A stretch of DNA of 63,017 nucleotides, taken from the NCBI GenBank assembly GCA_030601755.1, contig JAUWBF010000012.1, positions 1 through 63,017 of the forward strand. The letters run 5' to 3'. Source of the stretch: Verrucomicrobiota bacterium. Lineage in GTDB: Bacteria; Verrucomicrobiota; Verrucomicrobiia; Opitutales; Opitutaceae. Shown piece after piece: positions 51,517 through 62,010 of this stretch. The notes below the pieces were generated by a model. That model saw nothing but the letters and a program-made list of their open reading frames with translations. It was not told where the DNA came from and did no database searches. The position numbers and the translations under genes were made by a program. How positions within the stretch are numbered: position 1 is the stretch's first letter; each line of letters begins with the position of its first letter.

Positions 51517-53475
51517 ATGAATACTTCCGCCGACTCATCGGCTCCCCGACCCGCCTCCCGTCGCCTGCTGCCGATCATCAAGGGCCCAGCCGACGTCAAG
51601 GCGCTGGACCCCGACCAGCTCCCGCAGCTCGCTCAGGAAATCCGCGACGAGATCATCGCCGTCACGTCGCAAAACGGCGGCCACGTCGGCCCCAATCTCG
51701 GCGTCGTCGAGCTCACGATCGCGCTGCACCGCGTGTTCAGCACGCCCGCCGACAAGTTCGTCTTCGACGTCGCCCACCAGGGCTACGTGCACAAGCTGCT
51801 CACCGGGCGCGGCGGCGAGTTTTTCCGCGGACTGCGCCAGACCGGCGGCGCCAGCGGTTTCCTCAACCGCTCCGAGAGCGACCACGACTCCTTTGGCGCC
51901 GGCCACGCCGGCACCGCCCTCAGCGCCGCGCTCGGCATGGCCACCGCCCGCGACCTCAAGGGCAGCAACGAGCATGTCGTCGCCCTGTGCGGCGACGCGG
52001 CCTTCACCTGCGGCGTCACGCTCGAGGCGCTCAACAACGTCGTCAGCTCCACCAAGCGCCTCGTCGTCATCCTCAACGACAACGAGTGGTCCATCGCCAA
52101 GAACGTCGGCGCCATCGCCAAATACCTCACCCGACTCTCGACCAACCGCACCTACAACAAGGTCCACTCCGACCTGGAGAAGTTCTTCACCAGCCTGCCC
52201 GGCGGCCCCGACATGCACCGCATGTGGACCAAGTGGAAGCGCGAGACCAAGGACTTCTTCGTCGAGTCCTCCCTCTTTGAAAAATTCGGCCTGCGCTACA
52301 TCGGCCCGATCGACGGCCACAACCTCGACGAGCTGATCCGCGACCTCGAGTTCGCCCGCGACTGCGACACGCCCATCCTGCTCCACGTCATCACCAAGAA
52401 GGGCAAGGGCCTCGACGCCGCCATCAACTCCCCCGAGAAGTTCCACGGCGCCAGCCCCTACGATCCGCTCACCGGCGAAAGCAAGAAGGGCCCGCCCGGC
52501 ACCCCGCCCAATTATCAGGACGTGTTCGGCAAGGCGCTCGTGCGCTTCGCCGCCGCCGACAAGCGCATCGTCGGCATCACCGGCGCCATGCCCAGCGGCA
52601 CCGGCCTCACCCACCTCGCGAAGGAGCTGCCCGGCCAATTCTTCGACGTCGGCATCGCCGAGGAGCACGCCGTGCTTTTCGCCGCCGGTCTCGCCACGCA
52701 GGGCATCCGCCCTGTGGTCGCGATCTACTCGACCTTCCTGCAGCGCGCCTACGACCAGATCATCCACGACGTCGCCCTGCAAAACCTGCCCGTCACCTTT
52801 TGCATGGACCGCGCCGGCCTCTCGGCCAACGACGGGGCGACCCACCACGGCCTCTTCGACGTGTCCTACCTGCGCTGCGTGCCGGGCATCACGCTCATGC
52901 AACCCAAGGACGAGGACGAACTCGTCGACATGATGCGCACCAGCCTGCAACTCGACGGCCCCGGCTTCATCCGCTACCCGCGCGGCGCCGGCACCGGCGT
53001 GACCATGAAGGAAACGCCCGCGGTAATCCCGGTCGGCAAGGCCGAGGTGCTGCGCGAGGGGTCCGACATCGTCATCTGGGCGCTCGGCACCATGGTCGCC
53101 GACGCGCTGGAGCTGGCCGACCGCCTCGCCCGCGAGAACGGCCTCTCGGTCGGCGTGGTCAACGCCCGCTTCGTCAAGCCGCTCGACCGCGACCTGCTGC
53201 TCGCGCAGGCGGCGGGAGTGCCGCTGATCGTGACTCTCGAGGACAACGTGGTCACCGGTGGCTTCGGCACCGCGGTGCTGGAGGCGTTGCAATCGTGCGG
53301 CGTCGACGCGACCTGCGAGGTCGAGCGCCTCGGCTGGCCGGACAAGTTCGTCGACCACGCCAGTAGCGTGGCCGACCTGCGCGCTTTGAACGGACTCTCT
53401 CCCGACGACCTGCACCGGCGGGTCGTCGAACGCTGGCGCAACCGCCAGCACGCCGACCTCACGGCCGACGTGTGA
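51517..53475 (+). CDS. dxs: 1-deoxy-D-xylulose-5-phosphate synthase, GDA variant
   Basis: A 652-residue DXS, condensing pyruvate and glyceraldehyde-3-phosphate to start the MEP isoprenoid route. GGHVGPNLGVVELTIAL, FDVAHQGYVHKLLTGR, DSFGAGHAGTALSAALGMA, IAEEHAVLFAAGLA and YSTFLQRAYDQIIHDVALQN are all present. The thiamine-diphosphate motif reads LCGDAAFTCG then LNDNEWSIAKNVG, so the usual GDG is GDA. The N-terminal RRLLPIIKGPADVKALD is standard. ATG 51517 lies just after GTTGAG. A flavoprotein of the phytoene-desaturase type is convergent. Confidence 0.95.
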   Translation: MNTSADSSAPRPASRRLLPIIKGPADVKALDPDQLPQLAQEIRDEIIAVTSQNGGHVGPNLGVVELTIALHRVFSTPADKFVFDVAHQGYVHKLLTGRGGEFFRGLRQTGGASGFLNRSESDHDSFGAGHAGTALSAALGMATARDLKGSNEHVVALCGDAAFTCGVTLEALNNVVSSTKRLVVILNDNEWSIAKNVGAIAKYLTRLSTNRTYNKVHSDLEKFFTSLPGGPDMHRMWTKWKRETKDFFVESSLFEKFGLRYIGPIDGHNLDELIRDLEFARDCDTPILLHVITKKGKGLDAAINSPEKFHGASPYDPLTGESKKGPPGTPPNYQDVFGKALVRFAAADKRIVGITGAMPSGTGLTHLAKELPGQFFDVGIAEEHAVLFAAGLATQGIRPVVAIYSTFLQRAYDQIIHDVALQNLPVTFCMDRAGLSANDGATHHGLFDVSYLRCVPGITLMQPKDEDELVDMMRTSLQLDGPGFIRYPRGAGTGVTMKETPAVIPVGKAEVLREGSDIVIWALGTMVADALELADRLARENGLSVGVVNARFVKPLDRDLLLAQAAGVPLIVTLEDNVVTGGFGTAVLEALQSCGVDATCEVERLGWPDKFVDHASSVADLRALNGLSPDDLHRRVVERWRNRQHADLTADV

Positions 53476-53493
53476 GGCGCGATGGGATTTCAA

Positions 53494-53570
53494 TTAATCA
53501 CGGAAACACGGAAGCACGGAAAATACAGGGAGTCCGATTCCCTTCCGTGCTTCCGTGTTTCCGTGATTAA
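53494..53570. repeat. Long perfect inverted repeat between dxs and the flavoprotein gene
   Basis: Arms of 28 bases (53494-53521 and 53543-53570) pair perfectly around a 21-base loop. The left arm is built from repeats of CACGGAA: CACGGAAA, CACGGAAG, CACGGAA. It could end both convergent transcripts, though only short T/A runs follow. Confidence 0.9.
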
Positions 53571-53581
53571 AAACCTCCGCC

Positions 53582-55033
53582 TCAGGCCTTGGCGGCCGCG
53601 GCGTTCTTCAGACCGAAGAGGTATTTGTCGATCTTGTTGGCGGTGATGACGCCGTAGTTGATCGTGCCCAGCCAGCCGGACATGATGATACCCACGCTGC
53701 CGGCGTGGAAGAGGCCGGGGAGCTTTTCCGACAAATTCATCGAAATCGGCAGGCCCTCGAACTTGGTGCCGAATGACGTGCCGTTCATGTGCGTGGTGTA
53801 GCGCTCGATGGTGCGGGGCGTGGCGGCCTCCATCCAGTCGATCTTGGCGCGCACGTCGGGGATGTATTTCTCGAGCGAGACGATGGCCTCCTCGATGAGA
53901 CGCGCCTTGTGCTTTTCGTAGTCCTCCTCGGAAAGCGCGTTCCAGTCGGGATAGCGGCCGTTGAGTGAGGCGACCACGGTGTAGCGGTCGGTGCCGGGGC
54001 GGGTCTCGGGATAGTAGACGGAAAAGGTGCGGCTGGTGGTGTGCAGCGCGGTGAGTTCCTCGGGGCTGTATTCGGGAGCCTCCGACGTGAAGACGAGGTC
54101 GCCGATGTTGGGGATCGACTCGCCCTTGCGGATGCCGAGGTAGACCTGGCAGGAGCTGGTGTTGATGCGGACCTTGCGCGCTTCCTCGACGAAGTCGGCG
54201 GGGAAGTTCTCCTCGCCGGCGAGACGGAAAATGGTGTTCTTGATGTTGGCGTTGGAGAGCACGGCCTTGGCGCGGATGACGCGGCCGCTCTTGGCGACGA
54301 TGCCGCAGGCGATTTTTTGCCCGTCGCGCTCCTCGACGAGGATGCGTTCGACCATGACCTTCTTGCGCAGTTCGACGCCGTTCTTCTTCAGCTCGTCGGT
54401 CATCTTTTCAATGAGCAGATCAGAGCCGCCCTGAAAGGTGAAGACGCCGGCGCCCATAAAGTTTGAGAAGACGATGCCGAAGGTGATCGCGGGGTCGTCG
54501 AAGGTGGAGCCGTTGGCGTAGGAAATGGGTTCCATCAGCAGGCGGTGCACGTCGGGCCGGCCGGGGAAGAAGCGGTTGAACATCTCGCCGGTGGTCTCGG
54601 TGTTGCGGTCGTAGTAGTTCATCGACCGGAGGTGGTCGTAGAAGGCCTCGACCTTGGCGGGCTCGAGCTTGAACTGCTCGACGAGCACGCGGGTGTAGTC
54701 CTCGCGCGTGAAGGTGGTCCAGACGTCCATCTGCGGGTTGATGAAGCGGACGTTTTTGAGCTGATGGATCGAGTCGGCGATCTCCTTGGTCCAGTAGCGG
54801 CGGCAGCTCTTGATCATGCCGCTGGGGAAGCCGTGCAGCGAGATGTCGAAGATGTGGCCGCCCTTGCGGGTGAACCAGGTGGCGAGGCCGCCGAACTGGT
54901 AGTGGTGCTCGAGCAGCAGGACCTTGTGGCCGGCCTTGGCCAGCACGTTGGCCCCGGTGAGACCACCGAGTCCGCTACCGATGACGATGACGTCGTATTC
55001 ATCGTCCACGCCTTTCAACCAGTCGTATGCCAT
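53582..55033 (-). CDS. FAD-dependent oxidoreductase, phytoene desaturase/isomerase-like
   Basis: A 483-residue flavoprotein. The dinucleotide motif [17 protein letters not shown] is near residue 14, followed by [20 protein letters not shown]. The C-terminal FAD contact region is [18 protein letters not shown]. The pattern is that of CrtI/CrtISO or retinol-saturase-type proteins, which act on polyene chains, but many members have other substrates. Next to dxs it may serve isoprenoid metabolism, though no carotenoid synthase is in the window. Confidence 0.85.
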   Translation of the reverse strand: MAYDWLKGVDDEYDVIVIGSGLGGLTGANVLAKAGHKVLLLEHHYQFGGLATWFTRKGGHIFDISLHGFPSGMIKSCRRYWTKEIADSIHQLKNVRFINPQMDVWTTFTREDYTRVLVEQFKLEPAKVEAFYDHLRSMNYYDRNTETTGEMFNRFFPGRPDVHRLLMEPISYANGSTFDDPAITFGIVFSNFMGAGVFTFQGGSDLLIEKMTDELKKNGVELRKKVMVERILVEERDGQKIACGIVAKSGRVIRAKAVLSNANIKNTIFRLAGEENFPADFVEEARKVRINTSSCQVYLGIRKGESIPNIGDLVFTSEAPEYSPEELTALHTTSRTFSVYYPETRPGTDRYTVVASLNGRYPDWNALSEEDYEKHKARLIEEAIVSLEKYIPDVRAKIDWMEAATPRTIERYTTHMNGTSFGTKFEGLPISMNLSEKLPGLFHAGSVGIIMSGWLGTINYGVITANKIDKYLFGLKNAAAAKA

Positions 55034-55163
55034 GGGGAAAATCGGTCAGTGAAGGCGGCGGGGCGACAAGCGCAAGGGTTTTGCCCAAGGTGTTGGCCGC
55101 GAACGAATCGGGGCTCGCCCAAAACGGTCCAAGGCGGCTTTGTGGCGGCAACGTTTTAAAAAC

Positions 55164-56126
55164 ATGAGCCCGTTTGGTCCCGAAAAAGTCACGCCGATCA
55201 GCCGCCGTCTGCCGCAACGTCAGGTGCGTCGCGGCTGCGGCGGGGCGACGGGGCTGAGCACGGTGGGCGGTTTTTTATTCGGCGCGGTGTTTGTGGGCGC
55301 GGGCACGTGGATGCTGCTGGCGGGGCTGAAGATCGTGCCGATCGACGCGCGCAAGCTGCACGTGCCGTTCTGGGTGCTGGCGTTGTTGGGCGGGGTGTTT
55401 TTGTTGCCCGGTTTGTGGGTCTGGACGGCGACGTTGAAGGCCCGGCTCGAGGCCCGGAAGAAACGCCAGCGCGCGCTGGCCCATGGCGACGGGGCACGGG
55501 CTCAGGCCGACTATCCGTGGGACCCGGCGCGCTGGGAGATCGACCGGTGGGCGTCGTCGCGCCGGCTGGGGTTTGGCGCGGTGTTCATGACGGTGTTCAT
55601 GACGGCGGTGGGTTACATCGTGTATTTCGAACGAGGCACGCCGGGGGTTGTGAAGGTGTTCGCGAGCATCTTCGTGCTGGCGGCGATCTGGTGCTGGGTG
55701 CTGCTGTTTCGCGAGCTCTGGCGCGCTTGGAAATTCGGCGTGACGGCGGTGGCGTATGAGCGTTTCCCGATGAAGCTCGGCGAAGTCGCGCGGCTGCGTT
55801 GGGTTCCGCCGCGACGGTTGCTCATGGTGCAGTCGGGCCAGGTGACGCTGCGCTGCGTGCGCGAGTGGACCGAAGTTGTCGGTCGCGGCAAGAACCGCAC
55901 GGTGAAGATCTGCCACGAATCCGCCTGGGAATCGGTCCGCGAAATCGACGCCGGCACGCCGATCCGCGCGACGGACGACATCGAGGTGAGCTTTGCGCTG
56001 CCCGCCGATCAACCGGGCACCTGCCTGAGCGCGGCGCAGACGGTCACGTTCTGGGAACTGGAGGTAAAGCTCGCGTTGCCCGGGCTGGACTTTTGCGAGA
56101 GTTACCTCGTGCCGGTTTACGCCTGA
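55164..56126 (+). CDS. Membrane protein, DUF3592-like
   Basis: A 320-residue protein of unknown function. Two membrane-helix pairs: about 36-60 and 75-92 (LSTVGGFLFGAVFVGAGTWM; FWVLALLGGVFLLPGLWVW), then about 140-160 and 170-190. A C-terminal soluble part of about 120 residues contains LRWVPPRRLLMVQSGQ and SWEVEVKLALPG-like segments. The layout resembles DUF3592 proteins. It overlaps the convergent menD stop by ten bases. ATG 55164 is chosen over GTG/ATG further upstream by position after the divergent flavoprotein start. Confidence 0.7.
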   Translation: MSPFGPEKVTPISRRLPQRQVRRGCGGATGLSTVGGFLFGAVFVGAGTWMLLAGLKIVPIDARKLHVPFWVLALLGGVFLLPGLWVWTATLKARLEARKKRQRALAHGDGARAQADYPWDPARWEIDRWASSRRLGFGAVFMTVFMTAVGYIVYFERGTPGVVKVFASIFVLAAIWCWVLLFRELWRAWKFGVTAVAYERFPMKLGEVARLRWVPPRRLLMVQSGQVTLRCVREWTEVVGRGKNRTVKICHESAWESVREIDAGTPIRATDDIEVSFALPADQPGTCLSAAQTVTFWELEVKLALPGLDFCESYLVPVYA

Positions 56127-57850
56127 GCGAGCGCGTCGCCGGCAGCCTGCGCGGCGGCGGCGAACAACTCGCGGCGCGTGATCACGTCGGCCTGGCGGTC
56201 GGTGCGAACCTCAAGCACGCGCAAGCCGGCCTCGGATAGGCTCGACGTCAGTTCGCGCAGGTGTTCCCAATCGCGCACCGCGACGTGCTCCACGCCGTAG
56301 GCCGAGCAGAGCTTGGCAAAATCCACCGCCTGCGGCGTGGCCCAGAAGCGTTCGAACGGCCCGGGGAACGCCGCCACCGGCAGGTGCCCGAAGATGCCGC
56401 CGCCGGCGTTGTTGATCAGCACGATGGTCAACGACCCGCGCAGCTCGGGTCGCAGCAGGAAACCGTTGGTGTCGTGCAACAGCGCCAGATCGCCCGTCAG
56501 CAACACCGTGGGCCGCCCGCCGTGCGCCACGCCGAGCGCCGTCGAGAGCGTGCCGTCGATGCCGTTGGCCCCGCGGCTAAAATGGATGCGGCGTCCGCCA
56601 AGGGCGAGCGGCCAGAAATACTCAAGGTCGCGCACCGGCATGCTGTTGGCCACACACAAGGCCGAGCCGGTGGGCAACGCCTGCGCGAGCGTCCAGACGG
56701 CCTTGCCCTCGAACCCGCCGATGGCCGCGCTGTCCAGCGCCTCGCCCAAGGTCGCCCTCGCCGCCTGCTCGGCGCGCGCCCAGGCGTCGCGGTAGTCGTC
56801 GCCATCCCGCGCGCCGACCGCCACCAGCGCCTCCGGCGAAGTGGTGATTTGCGTGGTCCGGCCGTGCAGCGCGTCGAGGTTGACGCCCCGCGGCGTCACC
56901 AGCGTGACCTCCGGCTGATGCCGCTCGATCCAGCCGCGCAGCACCTTGCTGATCGGCCAGCCGCCGAGACAAAGAACCTGATCCGGCGCCAGCGCCTCCG
57001 CCGCGCGCTCGTCGCGCAAAATAGCGTCGTAAGCCGTCACCACCACCGCGCCCTCCGCCGCGTATTCGCGCAATGGCGACAACGCGTCGGCCAACACCGG
57101 CCAACCGGTTGAATCGGCCAGCGCGGCCACCGTCGCGGCAAGTTGTTCCGGCGCGCTCCAACCCGTCGCTCCAATCACGATCACCCCACGCTCCGCCGAA
57201 CACTCGACCTCCACGCCGTGTGACGTCGCCGGCAGCGGTGGTTGCAAGTGCGCGAAAAAGTCCTCGTCGATCCGCCCCACCAGCCCCTTGGCCGAGCCGT
57301 CCTCGACCGGCGGCAACGGGTCGCGAAACGACGCGTTCAGGTGCACCACCCCGCCGGCCATCGCCCGCGCCACCGCGTGCGCGACGGTTTGCCGCAGGTA
57401 GCGCAGCAGACCGAGTTCCGCCGCCGGCACCGCCAGTTCGTGATACCAGTCGGCGAACGTGCCGAACAACTTCTGTTGGTCGATGGTCTGTCCCGACGCG
57501 CATTCGCGCAGTTCCGGCGGACGGTCGGCCGTGATCACGATCAACGGAGTGCCGCTCTCATGCGCCTCGATCACCGCCGGCAGATAGTTGCCTCCCGCGC
57601 TGCCGCTTGAGCAGACCAGCACTGCCGGGCGTCCCGAGCGCCGGGCCAGCCCCAGCGCGAAAAACGCCGCCGAGCGCTCGTCGAGCACCGGAATCGCCTC
57701 GACGCCCGGGTTTTCCGCCAACGCCATCGTGATCGGCGTCGACCGCGACCCCGGCGACACCACGGCGGTCGTCACCCCGCAACGAATCAAAGTCTCCACC
57801 AGCACGGAACCCCACAGGGCGTTGGTATTTCGAAAATCGAGGGCGGTCAT
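56117..57850 (-). CDS. menD: SEPHCHC synthase (menaquinone biosynthesis)
   Basis: A 577-residue thiamine-diphosphate enzyme joining 2-oxoglutarate to isochorismate. [66 protein letters not shown] and [13 protein letters not shown] then [13 protein letters not shown] fit MenD. The start ATG 57850 has GGGGGAC eight bases before it, one of the few clear ribosome sites here; a TTG at 57856 is possible. A palindrome shared with ruvX lies 65 bases upstream. Other men genes are not in the window. Confidence 0.95.
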   Translation of the reverse strand: MTALDFRNTNALWGSVLVETLIRCGVTTAVVSPGSRSTPITMALAENPGVEAIPVLDERSAAFFALGLARRSGRPAVLVCSSGSAGGNYLPAVIEAHESGTPLIVITADRPPELRECASGQTIDQQKLFGTFADWYHELAVPAAELGLLRYLRQTVAHAVARAMAGGVVHLNASFRDPLPPVEDGSAKGLVGRIDEDFFAHLQPPLPATSHGVEVECSAERGVIVIGATGWSAPEQLAATVAALADSTGWPVLADALSPLREYAAEGAVVVTAYDAILRDERAAEALAPDQVLCLGGWPISKVLRGWIERHQPEVTLVTPRGVNLDALHGRTTQITTSPEALVAVGARDGDDYRDAWARAEQAARATLGEALDSAAIGGFEGKAVWTLAQALPTGSALCVANSMPVRDLEYFWPLALGGRRIHFSRGANGIDGTLSTALGVAHGGRPTVLLTGDLALLHDTNGFLLRPELRGSLTIVLINNAGGGIFGHLPVAAFPGPFERFWATPQAVDFAKLCSAYGVEHVAVRDWEHLRELTSSLSEAGLRVLEVRTDRQADVITRRELFAAAAQAAGDALAQA

Positions 57851-57914
57851 CGGCAAGAGTCCCCCACCCTAGGCGCGCGCCCGTCACCCGCAAGCCCCGC
57901 CACCGACCAACCCT

Positions 57915-57935
57915 TTGTCACTTAATAAGTGACAA
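57915..57935. promoter_or_regulatory. 21-bp palindrome in the menD-purL divergent region
   Basis: Arms TTGTCACTTA and TAAGTGACAA around a central A, identical to the core at 20068-20088. It lies 65 bases before menD and 149 before purL, where an operator could serve either gene. Protein unknown. Confidence 0.6.
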
Positions 57936-58083
57936 TCGGCTCGGATCGCGGTCCCACCTTGGGGACTCGGGAGCTGCTTTAGGCGGCTTTCGGCGGACAT
58001 TGGGTCCGCGGGCAAACCCACGCGTTTTCCCTATCGCCAAACGCCCCCGGACCGTGCCTCAATCCTTCTTTCGTTTTTCGACC

Positions 58084-61000
58084 ATGCTGATCCTCCGCGG
58101 CTCCTCCGCCCTCTCCGAATTCCGCCTCTCCAAGCTCCTCAACGACCTCGCCGGCGCCGGCCTGCCCGTGCGCGCCATCAGCGCCGAGTTCGTGCACGTC
58201 GCGGAGACGACCGAAGCCCTCACCGCCGACGAGCGCGCCGTCCTCGAAAAACTCCTCACCTACGGCCCCAGCCGCGCCGCCGCCAAGACCGACGGCCTCA
58301 CCCTCGTCGTTGCGCCCCGCCCCGGCACGATCTCGCCGTGGTCCTCCAAGGCCACCGACATCGCCCACATCTGCGGTCTGGCCAAGCTCCAGCGCGTCGA
58401 GCGCGTCATCGCCTACACCGTCGCCATCGACAACGCCGCGCTAGCCAAGCCCCTCAGCGTCCTCTCCGCCGACCAGCTCGACGCCATCAAGGCCCGCCTC
58501 CACGACCGCATGACGCAGGTCGTCTTCACCGACCTCGACGCCTGCGCCGCCCTCTTCAGCCACGAGACGCCCCGCCCCATGACCAGCGTGCCGGTGCTCG
58601 CGCGCGGTCGCGAAGCCCTCGTCGAGGCCAACACCGCCCTCGGCCTTGCGCTGGCCGACGACGAGATCGACTACCTCGTCAAAAACTTCACCGCGCTCGG
58701 TCGCGACCCCAACGACGTCGAGCTCATGATGTTCGCGCAGGCCAACTCCGAGCACTGCCGCCACAAGATCTTCAACGCCACCTGGGACATCGACGGACAG
58801 CCGCAGGACAAGTCGCTGTTCCAGATGATCAAGAACACCTACAACCTGCACAGCGACGGCATCCTCTCCGCCTACAAGGACAACGCCGCCGTGCTCGCCG
58901 GTTCCGTCGGCGGACGCTTCTGGGCCGACCCCGTGACCAACGAATACGGCTCCCACGAGGAGCCCGTGCACATCCTCTGCAAGGTCGAGACCCACAACCA
59001 TCCCACCGCCATCTCCCCCTTCCCCGGCGCCGCCACCGGCTCCGGCGGCGAGATCCGCGACGAGGGCGCCACCGGCCGCGGTTCCAAGCCCAAGGCCGGC
59101 CTTTGCGGTTTCACCGTATCCAATTTAAAACTACCCGGCGCCGTCCAGCCTTGGGAAAAGGACCACGGCAAGCCCGGCCGCATCGTCTCCGCCCTCGACA
59201 TCATGATCGACGGTCCCCTCGGTGCCGCCGCCTTCAACAACGAGTTCGGCCGCCCCAACATCAACGGCTACTTCCGCACCTTCGAGCAGGCCGTGCCCTC
59301 CGCCGCCAACCCGGGCTCCGAGGAACTCCGCGGCTACCACAAGCCCATCATGCTCGCCGGCGGCCTCGGCAACATCCGCGAGGGCCACATCCAGAAGGGC
59401 GCCATCAATCCCGGCGACCACCTCATCGTGCTCGGCGGCCCCTGTATGCTCATCGGCCTCGGCGGCGGCGCGGCCTCCTCCATGGCCAGCGGCTCGGGCA
59501 ACGAGGACCTCGATTTCGCCTCAGTCCAGCGCGACAACGCCGAGATGGAGCGCCGCTGCCAGGAGGTCATCGACCGCTGCTGGGCGCTCGGCGACCAGAA
59601 CCCGATCTCGTTCATTCACGACGTCGGCGCCGGCGGCGTGTCCAACGCCCTGCCCGAGCTCGTCAACGACGGCGGCCGCGGCGGCAAGTTCGACCTGCGC
59701 AAGCTGCCCAACGACGAGCCCGGCATGTCTCCGCTCGAGATCTGGTGCAACGAGTCCCAGGAGCGCTACGTCATGGCCGTGCCCGCCGACCGCCTCGATA
59801 CCTTCAAGGCAATCTGCGAACGCGAGCGCTGCCCCTACGCCCTCGCCGGCATCGCCACCGAGGAAAAGAAACTCGTCCTCGAGGACCCTCATTTCAACAA
59901 CACCCCCATCGACCTCCCGCTCGAGGTTCTGCTCGGCAAGCCGCCCCGCATGCACCGTGTCGCCGAGACGCTGGTCCGCCCGCAGCACGATCTCGACCTC
60001 GGCGAGATCACCCTGCACGACGCCGTCGACCGCGTGCTCCGTCACCCGACGGTCGCCGACAAAACCTTCCTCATCTCCATCGGCGACCGCACCGTCACCG
60101 GCCTGATCCACCGCGATCAAAACGTCGGCCCCTGGCAGGTGCCCGTCGCCGACTGCGCCGTCACCGCCACCGCGTTCGACGTCACCACCGGCGAGGCCAT
60201 GTCGATGGGCGAGCGCACGCCCGTCGCCGTCAACAACGCCGCCGCCTCCGCCCGCCTCGCCGTCGGCGAAGCCCTCACTAATCTCGCCGCCGCCCAGGTT
60301 GGCGATCTCGGCAAGGTCAACCTTTCGGCCAACTGGATGGCCGCCCCCGCCCTGCCCGGCGAAGGCGCCGACCTCTACGCAGCCGTGAAGGCCGTCGGCA
60401 TGGAACTCTGCCCGGCGCTCGGCATCACCATCCCCGTCGGCAAGGACTCCATGTCCATGTCCACCGTCTGGAAGGACGCCGCCAGCGGCGCGCAGAAACG
60501 CGTCACCGCGCCCACCTCGCTGATCATCTCGGCCTTCGCGCCGGTCTCCGACATCCGCCTCTCGCTCACCCCGCAGCTGGTCACCGACGCCGGCGACACC
60601 ACGCTGCTGCTCATCGACCTCGGCCGCGGCCAGAACCGTCTCGGCGGCTCCATCCTCGCGCAGGTTGTCTCCCAGATAGGCGCGGCCACGCCCGACGTCG
60701 ACGACCCCGCGCTGCTCAAGGGCTTCTGGAACGCCATCCAGCAACTCGGCCGCGAGCAAAAGCTGCTCGCCTACCACGACCGCGCCGACGGCGGCCTGCT
60801 CGCCACCGTCGTCGAAATGGCCTTCGCCGGCAACGTCGGCGTCGACCTGGAGGTGCCCTCCGGCCACAGCGAGTTCTCCGCGCTCTTCAGCGAGGAGCTC
60901 GGCGCCGTCGTCCAGATCAAATCCGACGACCTCGACCACGTCTCCGGCGTGCTCCGCGCCAACGGCCTGAAGACCTGCGTCAGCCGTATCGGAACGCTGA

Positions 61001-62010
61001 ATACGCACCGCGCGCTCCGCGTCACCCGCGGCGGCCAGCCGCTCTACAACGAGAACTTGTCCAAACTGCGCGACGCCTGGTCCGACGTCACCCGCCGCAT
61101 CGCCGCGCTGCGCGACAACCCCACCTGCGCCGAGATGGAGCACGCGGTCCGCCTCGACGCCGCCAACCCCGGCCTGTCGCCCAAGGTCACCTTCGATTTG
61201 TCCGCCGCGCCCGCCATCACCGGCAACGCCCGTCCGCCCATGGCCATCCTCCGCGAGCAGGGCGTCAACGGCGAGGTCGAGATGGCCGCGGCCTTCCACC
61301 GTGCCGGTTTCAAGACCGTCGACGTGCACATGACCGACATCCTGTCGGGCCGCATTTCGCTGAAGGACTTCCGCGGCCTCGTCGCCTGCGGCGGCTTCTC
61401 CTACGGTGACGTGCTCGGCGCCGGCGAAGGCTGGGCCAAGAGCATTCTCTTCAACGCCCGCGCCCGCGACGAGTTCAGCGCTTTCTTCGCCCGCGAGGAC
61501 ACCTTCGCCCTCGGCGTGTGCAACGGCTGCCAGATGATGAGCAACCTGCACTCGATCATCCCCGGCGCCGACAACTGGCCGCGCTTCGTGCAGAACCAGA
61601 GCGAGCGTTTCGAGGCCCGCGTCTGCTCGCTCGCCATCGAGAAGACCCCCAGCGTGCTGTTCGCCGGCATGGAGGGCAGCGTGCTGCCCATCGCCGTCGC
61701 GCACGGCGAGGGTTTCGCCGAGTTCAAGAGCGCCGCCGACGCCGATGCGTTCAGCGCCTCCGGTCTGGTCGCCGCCCGCTACGTGGACAACCGCCACGCC
61801 GTCACCCAGCAGTATCCGCTCAATCCGAACGGCTCGCCGCACGGCATGACCGCGCTCACCACCACGACCGGCCGCGTGACCATCATGATGCCGCACCCCG
61901 AGCGCGTTTTCCGCACCGTGCAGCAGAGCTGGGCTCCGGCCGAGTGGCGCAAGCACGAGGACGCGCCCTGGATGCGCTTCTTCCGCAACGCCCGCACCTG
62001 GGTCGGCTGA
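58084..62010 (+). CDS. purL: Phosphoribosylformylglycinamidine synthase, large single-chain form
   Basis: A 1308-residue FGAR amidotransferase, close to the E. coli length, with synthetase and glutaminase in one chain. [48 protein letters not shown] and [17 protein letters not shown] mark the synthetase. In the glutaminase [13 protein letters not shown] holds the nucleophile Cys1146, and [12 protein letters not shown] the His and Glu partners. It makes FGAM in purine synthesis using glutamine and ATP. ATG 58084 gives [12 protein letters not shown] transposase gene follows 26 bases after the stop. Confidence 0.98.
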   Translation: MLILRGSSALSEFRLSKLLNDLAGAGLPVRAISAEFVHVAETTEALTADERAVLEKLLTYGPSRAAAKTDGLTLVVAPRPGTISPWSSKATDIAHICGLAKLQRVERVIAYTVAIDNAALAKPLSVLSADQLDAIKARLHDRMTQVVFTDLDACAALFSHETPRPMTSVPVLARGREALVEANTALGLALADDEIDYLVKNFTALGRDPNDVELMMFAQANSEHCRHKIFNATWDIDGQPQDKSLFQMIKNTYNLHSDGILSAYKDNAAVLAGSVGGRFWADPVTNEYGSHEEPVHILCKVETHNHPTAISPFPGAATGSGGEIRDEGATGRGSKPKAGLCGFTVSNLKLPGAVQPWEKDHGKPGRIVSALDIMIDGPLGAAAFNNEFGRPNINGYFRTFEQAVPSAANPGSEELRGYHKPIMLAGGLGNIREGHIQKGAINPGDHLIVLGGPCMLIGLGGGAASSMASGSGNEDLDFASVQRDNAEMERRCQEVIDRCWALGDQNPISFIHDVGAGGVSNALPELVNDGGRGGKFDLRKLPNDEPGMSPLEIWCNESQERYVMAVPADRLDTFKAICERERCPYALAGIATEEKKLVLEDPHFNNTPIDLPLEVLLGKPPRMHRVAETLVRPQHDLDLGEITLHDAVDRVLRHPTVADKTFLISIGDRTVTGLIHRDQNVGPWQVPVADCAVTATAFDVTTGEAMSMGERTPVAVNNAAASARLAVGEALTNLAAAQVGDLGKVNLSANWMAAPALPGEGADLYAAVKAVGMELCPALGITIPVGKDSMSMSTVWKDAASGAQKRVTAPTSLIISAFAPVSDIRLSLTPQLVTDAGDTTLLLIDLGRGQNRLGGSILAQVVSQIGAATPDVDDPALLKGFWNAIQQLGREQKLLAYHDRADGGLLATVVEMAFAGNVGVDLEVPSGHSEFSALFSEELGAVVQIKSDDLDHVSGVLRANGLKTCVSRIGTLNTHRALRVTRGGQPLYNENLSKLRDAWSDVTRRIAALRDNPTCAEMEHAVRLDAANPGLSPKVTFDLSAAPAITGNARPPMAILREQGVNGEVEMAAAFHRAGFKTVDVHMTDILSGRISLKDFRGLVACGGFSYGDVLGAGEGWAKSILFNARARDEFSAFFAREDTFALGVCNGCQMMSNLHSIIPGADNWPRFVQNQSERFEARVCSLAIEKTPSVLFAGMEGSVLPIAVAHGEGFAEFKSAADADAFSASGLVAARYVDNRHAVTQQYPLNPNGSPHGMTALTTTTGRVTIMMPHPERVFRTVQQSWAPAEWRKHEDAPWMRFFRNARTWVG

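Noticed and set aside
1415-55033. Carotenoid cluster built from the CrtC-like, phytoene-desaturase-like and dxs genes
   Set aside because: The CrtC-like gene is 50 kb away beside an ABC permease, and no phytoene synthase or crtE is in the window.
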